Below, piece after piece: positions 41,887 to 53,800 of a DNA stretch of 64,000 nt (positions within the stretch are counted from its first letter, which is position 1; each line of letters opens with the position of its first letter). This stretch comes from Mesostigma viride (lineage: Eukaryota > Streptophyta > Mesostigmatophyceae > Mesostigmatales > Mesostigmataceae). Below the pieces are notes generated by a model. The model had not been told where the DNA came from. It ran no database searches and saw nothing but the letters and a program-made list of their open reading frames with translations. The stretch covers positions 202,185-266,184 of the forward strand of contig RPFO01001464.1 in assembly GCA_009746045.1 (NCBI GenBank). The letters run 5' to 3'. The position numbers and the translations under genes were made by a program.

Positions 41887-44800
41887 GTATTACGTGTGTT
41901 CCCTCCTGGCCGCCCACTGATTCGGCATATCAAGTGCCTACTGCCGCCCAGTGGCACAGACACCACAGTTTTTGCCCTCTGACTGCATGATGCGCCGCCA
42001 GCGGCTCACTAATTTTGGACCAGTGGGTAGTTAGTATCGGCAGGGTGCCAAAGGAGAGCAGTTGGGTTATTTTTGTAATACCTGCTATAAGGGCTACATC
42101 AAGCTCAAATCAAGCTTGCAGGGCAATCGATACAGAGAGGAGGCGTGCCTTCTTATAAAGCGGGAGCAGATCCTGGATTATGTTAGTAGGATACTATTAG
42201 TAGTATTATCGTCACCAAAATCCTCACTAATGCTGTTGTTACCATGATTATCAGCATCATTTTTTGTGAGGATCATCTTTTGCTATTACTATACTATGCT
42301 ATTCTTGTTGCTGTTGTTGTAACTAATATCATCATGATTATTATGCACAATCTTATACTATGTCTATTATCATCACATTTTACTATTATCCTATTTTACT
42401 CCACTTGCAGTCTCCCGCTACCCTTGGCTACATGGCACTACACACAGAAAATAAGCGCAGAGAATGACATGCGGGTTGAGTCTGGGGAGACTGGGTTGGG
42501 GCGGAACATGAGGATACATGCATTGGGTGGGAAGTAGGGCTGGGGCGTACTTTATACCAAACGCGGTTATCTTGTTGTGATGCATTAAATCTGCCGCAGC
42601 AGAGGGTCGTCCGCCCAACCATATGGCAAGTGCCATGTATGCTACAGCATGTGAAACCCTTATGTACATGGGTAATATACCGCCACTTGCATGCTTGCAC
42701 TTCCCCTCCCTCCCCACCCCCCCACCCGCATCTCGCCCACGTCTCCCAAGCGTGCGAAAGGCGCACATGCTCCCCCCCAGATCCAACCCTTGAACGAACG
42801 TGAATATCCCCCACACCCGGAAACCTGCCCGCTAAACCATGCCCCCCAAACCATACATCTACACCCAAGTGCATCACCGTAGACCCTAAACGCTAACGCG
42901 TACACCCCTTCCCCTCCCTGGGTCGCCCCGCAGGACACCATGAGCGACGCGGGCATGGCGGTCCTATCCCTGTACATCGTGCTCGAGGGCATGGTCGGCA
43001 CGTACACGCGCGAGACGCTGTCCACCAGCGTGCTGCCCGCGCTCTGGAGCACCTTCTCGACATACAATGACATGACAACTGTCTACATGGTCTCGTCCGA
43101 AGGCCTGATGGCGGGGTATCGGCGCGAGGGGCCTGAGGTGCGCATGTTCAACGCGACGATGGCGGTCGCGTTCCCAAGCCCGGCCAATGACACGCTGAGC
43201 GTCTTGCAGGGTTATATTCCGGACTCCGTCACGGGGGCGCCCCAGCTGGACGGGCCCACGGGGAGGATGTGCTACATCGGCGCGTGCCCGGAGCCGCTCA
43301 ACATGTCGCTATACGTTCCGCCAACGGTGCCGCCGCTCCAGTCGCCGGCATGGCTCGCAGGCCAGGGACTCCCCAGGAGGGCGCTGCGGTGGAGCACGTC
43401 GATTGGTATGGCGCAGCAGCTGCTGGGGGATGGTTCAGGGAATGGGGGCAAATGGGCTCACTGTTTGGAATAGGCTTTGCCATCTGGAAGTGGCCGTAGC
43501 TATTATATCGGGGTGGAGCGGCTCCACTCGGGGGTTGGGCTGGGAGGGGGGAAGGGGTGGGGGGGTGGGGGGGGAAGACAGAGAGCTTGCGAGAGCTAGG
43601 TCCTATATATATAGTTATATATATAGTCTTTTCCGGGTTTTCCTTATGTTGCATGCCCCTCTCACCTCCGTAACTTATCATTCTCAATGAATATATATCT
43701 AGCTACAGGTGATATTATTCAGCTAGTGCAGGCCAATAACATGGTTGAATGGAGAAATGGAAGATGCCGGCGGGCACTTGGCGTGATGCTTTCTGCCGAT
43801 GTCGGTGGGTTGGAGCGTTTCTCTGCTTATCCGGGGTTGCAGTTTCTGGGGGGGCGAGGTTGTGCTGCGACGCCGTTCCTGAAGTGGGGTTGCAATCTCC
43901 TGTGGGCGGCCGCTTGCCAGGTCCCGCCTTGTCCTCTGCCGGCGCTGCTGGGCTGGTGTGCTGCACCGCTGTATTGCGCTGCTGGGCTGGCTCGCTGCAC
44001 CGCTGGGCAAGGGTCATTGCACGGATCCAGTTGATCTTGATAGTATAGTATACATGTCGAATGCGATGGAGTACATTAGGAGGATGGGGGAGAAAATGTT
44101 TGTAACCCGCATGCATGTCCCTGGCATGCCCCACGTACAGCCAGCAGGGGCGTCTAGCCACCCACGTACCCATCACGCGCACATGACGTGGTTTCGCCAG
44201 GAACCTGCAGCCGGGGAGGTCGAATCACTCGATTTCAGAGGTTGAGCAAGGGCCGGGTGGTGTTCGGTTCAGCGCAACACTCTGTCCCATCATGGTCTGT
44301 CCAGAGCAGCCCCTGTGCTTCCCCAGGCAGACACGTTTTCCTCTTTTACTTTGGGGGGAGAGGGGGAATGGGGGGGGGGGGGGGGGGGGCATCGTCTTAC
44401 ACCAGCGGCATCGTTTTGGTGACTTGTACGTTTTTTTTAAGCGGTCCTGGCGTCCCAAACCAATCACCCCGCATATTGGCCACCGTGCGTGCAGATTCGG
44501 TGCTGCAGCCGATCCTGTTTGTGGCGGCCGCGCTGCGCGACGCGTCCGACCGCATCATTGCCGTGCTCTCGGCGCAGGTCACCTCCACTCAGCTCATGAA
44601 GTTTGTGCGCTCGACCTCCCTCGTACAGCACTTTGATGGCCGCGTGTTTGTGGCTGTTGGGCGCCAGCTCAACATCCTGACGGCGTCCGCGGGAGACCTG
44701 TACACACCGTCGGCCATCCCGGGTGCCCGCCCCTCCTTTGTCTCTGCGGTCAACTCCACCGATGAGGTCATCCGCAGCGCGGCCAGGTAGGCCGTATAAG

Positions 44801-47800
44801 TGGCCCGCCCAATGGGCTTGTACTCGCGAAGTTCATTACTTGCGTGCACAACTTGTGTGCATTACTTGTGTGCGAGGTAGGCATGTGGGGGTTTTATGGG
44901 CGTGTGGCGTCTTGCAGTGCAGCCCTAGTTGAGTAACTGCCGATCACATTTATTGTTTTTATCATGCTGATGATGGAGTAACTGCTAATCATGTCCTGTT
45001 TCATATAATATATCAGGCTCCGGGAGAGGCCTTTATATTCTTCCATACTGGCAGCTGTCAATGAGTTTCAAGCCTGTGTGTGGCCTCTGGACGATCGATG
45101 GGGCAGCCTTACTGCATCACTACGCTTTTGCTACTTCCTGTTGTATTGCACACACAGTTGGGCCTGCACCATGATGCGGAGAGGGTCCTGTGTGGCCTGC
45201 CCACTTGAGGCAGTGAGAGAAGCTAGGGCGCCCTCCCTCGTTGTGTACAGGGTACCCACGTAGGGGTATTGGTACCCACGTGGCGCAGTCTACGTGCTTT
45301 TGATTAATGTCCTGTAGTAAGGTTGGCGTTGCTTGCCCACATGTGTCTGCCCGCTACTTGCATGCCCGCCTCGCCGTTTGTCTTGCTTGCCCTCTCTCCT
45401 GCCTGTACTCTCTCTGTCACCCACAAATGATTCGCCGCATAGGTTGCCCCTGCTTACCAGCTCTTCCGTCCTGCCTGTCGTCCCCTCCCTCCCCTTCTTT
45501 CTCTGGCTCCCCGCCCCTTCCCCCCCAAATCTGGAAATCTCTCTCCCCCCCCCCAGATATCTGAACGAGACCTACGGCTCTGAGCTCTTCACCAAGTCGC
45601 TCCAGCTGTCGGCTGACCTGGCGCGCGGCACCCACCACTACATCAACACGGAACCCATTGTGGATGGGGGCCTGCAGCTGCTGGTCGTCCAGGTGGTCCC
45701 CCAGGAGCAGTTCCGCGGCGAGATCGACAGCGCGCGCCGGCACGCGCTTCTCATGACTCTTGTCATCGTGCTGGCCATGTTCCTCGCGGGAAACGTGGCC
45801 ATGTGCCTCTCCACGCTCACGCTCAGCCGCACGCTGACCACGCAAGAGAAGAGCCTGGATGCGGCGGCCGCCGCCAACGTGGTGCGTGCGCTAGTACAGA
45901 TGGTTGCGGTGGGTGAGAGGGGGTCGGGGATGGGTGACGGGTGGAGGCATGATATGGGTGGAGGCTGCTGTCGATTACGAGGTGTGTGCGTTTGTTGGGA
46001 CGGTTGTGGTAAGTGACGGGTGGAGGCATGAAATGTGTACACGAGGCCGCTGCGGCGGGTGAGGTGCGTGTGCGGGTGGAGGTTGTTGTTGGTGGGTGAC
46101 GGGTGGAGGCATGAGGTGGTGGGTGGGGCCTATTGGTTGAGGCCATCTACGATGCGAGCAGACTAGAGCGGGCTTATGATGCCTGGGAGATGTGGATACC
46201 ATCTCATGCGTAGTGCTAGAGCTAGTTGCCTAAATTTCTTTGTGAGAGAAATTGAGTTGATCGTGTTCAGCAGCGTACGTCATGATATGCATAAGTAATT
46301 ACAACGCCAGAAATATCTTTGCTAAGAACAACGCCGCCCCCAAAGAGGTGTGTATTCAACTCAGTTAAACCTTGCTACTTGGTATGCCTTCTTAAGATGG
46401 AATTACCGATTGAGCCGCCGCAAATGTCCCTAACAGTACCCGCTGCGTGGGTTTGACTTAGGGGGTCGAACCCGCCACTTCCCAGCCATGACCCCCCATT
46501 GCGAGACTCTTCCTTGGGTTGGCCTCCCCATCCCACCTGTCACCTCCCAACCCCCAAGCCCCACCGCCCATGCCCTCCCCCACTGATCCAACCCACTCAC
46601 CCCCTCTTGGTCCGCTCACCAGGCGCTGGCGAAGCAGCTGGCGGAGCTGACATCCGGCACAGACGCCAGCGTGTGGCCAAACGTGGACATGGGCACGCCG
46701 CTGGAGAAGCTGCTCACGATTATCAAGAGCCTGCGGCCGGGCCACGTGATGACGGCCAACCAGCTCAAGCAGATGCATGAGCTGGTGACGGTGGACGACC
46801 TGCACAAGCCGCAGTTCCTCGCGCGCTTCCAGTCGATCAAGGGCAGGTCAAGGGACGATGCGACGCTGCCTGACGTGCAGGTGAGCCACCACGAATGCCA
46901 CAAAAGGTCACGGTGACCAGTCCCAGGGGTGGTGTCACACTCCCGGAGCGTGGTGGCCAGTGGTAGTAGCAGGCTTGGTAAAGGTACTAGTACACTGTGA
47001 AAGATTAACGGTTGGGCAAGGATGCTTGGCAAAGGTAGTAATGCATTGCAAAGGTGCATTCGGCAATGTCATTGGTGAAGGCATTGATGTGGCAAAAAGG
47101 TTTAGTGTTTGTGTCATGCTTGGTATTGGTACGTTACGAATGATCAAGGTAGTGTGCATGGCTGGGAAATGCCGAAGGTAGCTGTGGAGATGGGGTCCCA
47201 TATCAGGCCGTTGAAACTCCCATTATGAATGCCCATCTAGCCGCGGCTTTGAGATGCTGAGTAGTTGTTCACGGGACCTTGGGGCTGGTTTTTTTTAGTA
47301 TGTTAAAATCTGAACCGTTTATTAAAAATTTATCAAGATGCGACATTTCCCATGCTTTTGGCCACCTAAACCACCTGCCACATGCCCTGGAACTGTGCCC
47401 TAGTGATGCTCTAATATGCCCCATGCCCCATGGCTCATGCCCCATCATGCCCCATGCCCCATGCCCTTCTACTGCATGGTCGATGCTCCATGCCACACAT
47501 GCCACGAACCGCAAGCCAACTGTCAAACATCGTTGCTCCCATTCCCCCATACCCCATGCCCCATGCCCCATGCCCCATGCCCCATGTGCCCAAAACCAAG
47601 CCCCCCATGCCCGGCCATATGGCCTGATTGCTCCATGCTCCATGCCCCATGCACCAATTAAGTGCCCTGGCACATCCCATGCCATATTACAATGCGCGTG
47701 ATTTTCATCAATGATGTGTGTGTGTGCTTCTTGCGCCTACTTGCCTGTGTTATGACCATGCCAATGCAGTTTGAAGTCACAACAACTACTGATCAAGGAG

Positions 47801-50800
47801 CTGCAGTCCAAGTATATTGCATGAGGGACCCAGCACAAGAACCTTTATGATGTCAAGTGCAGCTGGGCACTGTCAAGACGAAATGGCAGCCAGCTTACAT
47901 GCTGACTCTCTTGGCCATCACATTTTTCGCAAGCCCAATACCTTGTCATCCTGCTAATAATGTCCAAGGTAGCCACTAAAAGCCAGCCACATTGGCAAGA
48001 AAGTTGTCTCCACCGATAGGTCACTACACCTTGGTCACTGGTCAGCCACTAACAAAAGGATGGCAGCACCTACTATTGCATGTGACACCCGCTAGGTTGC
48101 CCATAGATGCTGCCGTTGAGCTGGTACGGCAACCCGCGCCCCGCGCTGGCATTGCCATGGTACGCCGACAGTGGCAGAGCGCCATGGGACTCAGTACGGC
48201 TGTTAGGTACTAGGAGGCATGCAAAGCGATCCATCGTGTCTGCCAGCCGGTGCATGGCTAGCTGTACACCATGGTCAGCTGCCATGCCTGAATGGTTGAG
48301 AACACCGCGGTCGCTCATGCTTCTGACTGCTGATGTATCGCCCATGCCGATGCCCAGCAACCCATAGTTTCGCTGCAACTGCGGCTGAACAGGCTGCAAC
48401 ATCTGCTGCAGGAACTGCTGCTGCTGCTCCCGCGGCTGCTGCTCCACTAGATGCCACATCTGGTGCAAAAACTGCAACCTCGTTTGCGGCTGCAGCTGCG
48501 GTTGTGGCTGCTGTGGCGGAGGCGGTGGCGGCGGGGATGGCACCGGCTGCAAGTGCGGCTGCGACTCCAACATGTCCAACAGCTGCTGCAGGATCGGCTG
48601 ACTTGTTTGCGATGGCTGTGGTGATGGTGGTGGCGGCAGAGGCTGCTGCCGTTGCAGCAGTGGCCACGGCAGTGACGGCAGCGACTGCGGCTGCTGCGAC
48701 GGCAGCGACTGCGGCTGGTGCGACGGCAGCGACTGCGGCTGCTGCGACGGCAGCGACTGCGGCTGCTGCCACGACAGCGACTGCGGCTGCTGCGACTCCT
48801 CCCCGCGCTTACGTAGCTGCGCCACCTCTTCCTCCAACTTGCGCCGCTCTTGCTCCAACTTGCGCCGCTCTTCCTCCATCTTGCGCCGCTCTTCCTCCAT
48901 CTTGCGCCGCTCTCCAGCTGCATTTCCCAGCTCCTTAGTGTACTGCTGCAGCTTGTTGTCAGATGCGCGCTGCACGCTTTGCCTGGTCGCCAGTCGCTGT
49001 GCTTCCTGGTGTGCAAGCATGGTTTCATCGTCGGTGTCTGTAATCATCATGTCCGCACCATGACCAATCCAATCCTCATCGTCATCCACAGACACCACAG
49101 CAACCCTGCCTTTAGCTGCCCTGGATACGCCCTTAGCTTGGCAATTGGATGTTGGTGGAATGTTTTCCTTGTCAGCAGAAGGTGCCACCTTCCTCTTTTG
49201 TCTTGTTGCCGTGCTTGCCGCTGCCTTGGGCGCGGGTGCAGCTTTGGACCCGGCTCCCTTGGATCCCGCTGCCGTGGTTGCCGCTGCCTTGGGCGCGGCT
49301 CCAGCCCTGGTCCGGGTCGCTGCCGTAGGCTCTGCCGTGGGCGCACTCGGTTCGATGACCTTGGTTCGCTGGCTCTCTGTTTCTGTGGCCGGCATGGCCG
49401 TGATCGCTGGAGTTGGTTGGCCAGGGGTAATGGAGCTCACCGCATGGGCCAAAGCCGCTGTTGCGGTGAGATTGTGCAGTGCGTTGTGGCACTGCTGGAC
49501 CGACAAGACTTGGAGCCCACCGGTAACCTTCATGACTGATTTGCTCCCGCGCCTCACGAATGGTGTGCATGGAGGCTCATCAGTGGCGGTGCAGCGCAGG
49601 TAATAGAATTCATGCCAAAGTCGCAGCGTATTCTCGTCACAATGCTGACGCACCCGACTGCATGATCGATTGTCGGGCCCGACCCTGCAGTTTGTAGGTG
49701 CCAGCACGAAACCGGCATTTGGGTGCACAATAACCACGCAGCACGCTTGGTCTGACACGTAGCTGTGTGGGGCGACCACGTCACCCACACTGACTTGACA
49801 AAATTGTCCAGCAGCATTTGTCCAGGAGACCGTTCCCTGCACAAGTCGCGGTATGGGAAGACAAGCAATGTGCACAATTTACATAAAAACGCAAGCACTA
49901 GTCAGCTACCATTCCCGTTGAATCACAACCAACAAGCAAGCCATAGTCTAGGTGACTGAAGCTAAGTTCAATTGGAGTGCCTTCCTACCAAGAGAAACAG
50001 ATTCCCTCGCGGGGGCGTGCAAACTCAGGCATAGCGTATAGGGCGCGTGAAAACGGCAAAGGCAAAGCGGAGCCCGCCGCCTTTGGGCGGGCGTAGCGGA
50101 GCCTGAGTTTGCACGCCCCCGCGAGGGAATATAGCCCGCAGCCCTACCGCTTTGCAACCCCCCACGAGTGAAATTTTATATTTTATAGTGCCAAGCCGTG
50201 CAGGGTTTTATATACACACAGTGTAGAGCACTACTGTACACACAGTCTATAGCATTGTCAACCAAGCAAATCCAAATACATGTCTGCACAGAAACAGTTT
50301 TCCTTCAAACACACCTGGTATAACGAGCCGCCAGGAGCAAACTCGACTGGCGAGGTGCCCTCACTCTGAGAAACCGAAGGAGTTTCAACAGGAACTCCTA
50401 CAGTGATAGGAACTCCTTCCGCCGTCGCGTTGCTCAGCGTCGTTTGCAGCACTTCACCGGACGGCTGCACATCGCCGTTTGCCAGCCCTGAGATTTCCGG
50501 CAAGTGGCTCTGCGGCGTTTCCTGTGTGACCCCAGATGTCGCAGCCGTTACCGGATGCGTGATTCCTGGTGAGGACCCTGCTCCGAAATCCACCTCTAGC
50601 TGCCGTGAGGTGGGGTCGTTGGGACGCAGCCTAAACCTGTTAGCAAAGGCAGCCATGGCATCGTCTGGGGCATCTCCTGGTAACTGAGCATCGGGCACCG
50701 TGCACTGCACACATTTCCAAACCGTCTGTCCACTGCTGTTAGTACCGGTAGGGTTTGGTGACAGCAAAAACGTGCATGCAGCATGCGCCTTTCTCCCACA

Positions 50801-53800
50801 CTTTCCGGAGCATTCACACGTTGCACCCTTGAGAAACTTTGGGTCATTGCCATTTGCTGCGGCTGCATGGCACTCTGCCATGCCAGCCTCACAGCTAGTA
50901 GCATCGTCCAAATTTGCATCGTCGGCAGTAGCCATCCCCGGTTGATGCGCTTTGCTACTTGCGGGCACAAGGTTTTACGGGTGAACTCCCGCGCTCACAG
51001 CCTCCGTTGAGCAAACCTGTTTCAATTGCCAACCGAGATGTCAAGTTGTCAAACGAGATGTCAAGTTGACAACCGAAGTGCCTCCTGAACTGTCAACTAA
51101 AAGTCTAAAGCCGCAATCGACAGTACTACAAGTTGACAGTTCAGAAGGTAGGTCGGTTTTGCGCAATTGCCTACCTTCTGAACTGTCAACTAAAAGTCTA
51201 AAGCCGCAATCGACAGTACTACAAGTTGACAGTTCAGAAGGTAGGTCGGTTTTGCGCAATTGCCTACCTTCTGAACTGTCAACTAAAAGTCTAAAGCCGC
51301 AATCGATTTAGACTGTTAGTTGACAGTTCAGAAGGTAGGCCGGTTTTGCGCAATTGCCTACCTTCTGAACTGTCAACTAAAAGTCTAAAGCCGCAATCGA
51401 CAGTACTACAAGTTGACAGTTCAGAAGGTAGGCCGGTTTTGCGCAATTGCCTAGTTGACAGTTCAGGAGGCACTTCGGTTGTCAACTTGACATCTCGTTT
51501 GACAACTTGACATCTCGGTTGGCAATTGACCATCTCGTAATTTGGTGCCTGCAAGTCGGTGAACAACCTGTCAGCTCGCCGACCAACTCGACTTCCCGCC
51601 TAACTCAGGTGCTTCCCCGCGTATTATGCATGACACTTCACTGCCAGGTTGGCTTTGTCCCACGCCAACCTGCGTACTTCCGCGGCAACTGCATTTTGCC
51701 ACTGTCGACTAACTGCTTGTGAATGTGTTACGAGGTAGTAATGCATTACGAGGATGAACTGATGTAAATGTGTGGAAATTAGGTCAGTCTTCTGTAGGAG
51801 TTGTGCATTGACTACTAGTTTCTCTATCAGTCTGTCATGTGGACAGGTCCACGTTCAGTTGACAGCTGCGCACCATGCGTTGAAAATGGCGTCTTCTTGT
51901 TCGAGGTCAGCCACCCCCGGCGGCAGGACAGCAGCCTTTGTCGACAGGGATGGTAGCGTGTGCGTCACCAATGTTGGCTCCCTCGGCACGGATTCTAACC
52001 AGCCGGGGGCAGCTGGCTGCCTTGGTAGCGAACGCAGGCAAGCAGGGAGAAAGAGCATCGCCACGGTGCGGTCGGAGAAACTGGTGGACAGCGTCATCGT
52101 CGCTGACATGAGCCTTATTCGCACATGCTGCCAAAAGGATTGCATGGGACCAGTCGGCACCTCAGTCCGGGATTTCCGAGTCTGGTGTGCAGCCAGAGAA
52201 AAGTACCTTGGCTTGCAAAAGCAGGAGGAGCGCAGCCAATTCGTGGGCAGGGCTCGGCTGGGCAGACTGCAGGGGCTGAGCCTGATGTGGTCGAGGAGGA
52301 TGCATCCGCACATGCGGAGCCTTCTACGCGAGGCGGTAGGGGCGTGCAGACTCGTGGGAGGCGCGGGCAGCCGCCAGCGCACCCGGCAGCTGGCACAAGT
52401 CGTGCGGCACCCCTCGGAGGAGGGAGGAAGCAGTTGAGGCGGGCGGCAACTGCCACGCGTCACTCCTACAATGCTGCAGATTTGGAGGACAGTGACTTGG
52501 GCGAGGAGGATGTGGAGGAGGCCAGCCAGCCCAGCGACGAGGAGAACGACAGCATGGATGATGACTGAATACATTGTCTTGCCTTGTGTGGCACGGGTGG
52601 TGTGGGCGGCATGGGCCAGCCGGGAGTGTAGGGTGGTCGAGATGCTTAATTGCATGGCGTGTATTATGCTTGGTGTGTGGCATGCCGTGACATGACGGGA
52701 TGACATTACGGCATGGGTGGGCTGCTCGGTGGCCATTGTGGTCTGTCTTACAATAGCACTAGTGGCACCCGCTGGCTTCGCCCAGCCCAAAACAGGGTCC
52801 CTTTTTGTGGCAGTACTTCGCCCCGCTGCCCGCTGCCCGCAGCCCGCTGCCCGCTGCGCGCTGCCCGCTGCGCGCTGCCCGCTGCATGCCCGCTGCCCGC
52901 TGCGCGCTGCCCGCTGCCCGCTGCCCGCTGCCCGCTGCGCGCTGCCCGCTGCCCGCTGCCCGCTGCCCGCTGCCCGCTGCCCGCTGCCCGCAGCCCGCTG
53001 CCCGCTGCCAAGATGACCATATTTAATGCTGGTGAATGCAATTGGTGGTCACCTTCCGCGGAGCCGCGATCTTGCTATCAGGCTACTATGGCACTAGTTA
53101 ACAATTATGGTAGCAAGCACGCAATTGAAGCCAGCCTGTCAATGAAGTGTTACTGTTCCACATGTTGATCATCAAGACGCCTCATACCTGTGCCATGGTG
53201 TCAGTTACATGATTGCTTTTATACCATATTGGAGTCATGAATAGTGCATTACATAAGAACTGGCTCCAAGTGCGGCACTGGTCCTCAAATCAAGCATTAT
53301 TTGAGCAGCAAATCAGAAGTTGCAGCTCGCCCACATTTGACGCTACCCGAGCCGAGATGTAAAACCTGGACGGCAAGTGTATGTGGTGTTGAATGGGGCA
53401 ATCCATGTGTGGTAAGCATGGGGAACAATCACACATTAATCCCTTGTTCCTTCTCACATAGTTAGCGTAACAGTTTATGACGAAACAACAAGAAATAAAG
53501 CGGAAATAAAGATTCAAGGGTTTATTAAAAATATAAACCCTGGATTTTAACATACTAAAAAAAACCAGCCCTTGTGGTGATCACACTGTCCTTGGGCTGT
53601 AAGTGTCTTGCTATGTGTGTGTGTGTGTTATCCGTGGGGCGAGGGCGGGGGGGCGCATGCAGAGTGAACGTACGGGCTCAAGGCATTTGTGGTGGATAGT
53701 TGTGTGATTCCATTACGATCATTCCGATATAGTAACATGCATGCTGTACCCAGTGATAGTAATATGCATGCTATACCCAGTAGATAGTAACATGTATGCT

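Larger units (their letters stand above)
47282..53571. mobile_element. TIR DNA transposon in PDE intron 5 (TTG target duplication)
   Basis: 29-bp perfect inverted ends start GGGCTGGTTTTTTTTAG (47282-47310 and 53543-53571) and are flanked by the 3-bp direct repeat TTG (47279-47281, 53572-53574). Inside: (CCATGCC)n satellite, a minus-strand coiled-coil gene, a hairpin, a minus-strand PHD-like gene, a palindrome, a plus-strand transposase-like fragment, and the (GCTGCCC)n satellite. The ends and 3-bp duplication resemble A1/A2, so a common superfamily is likely; PIF/Harbinger-like is a guess. Confidence 0.85.

Noticed and set aside
42418-42877. Minus-strand frames in PDE intron 1
   Set aside because: No motif, low-complexity composition, and located inside an intron with well-supported splice sites.
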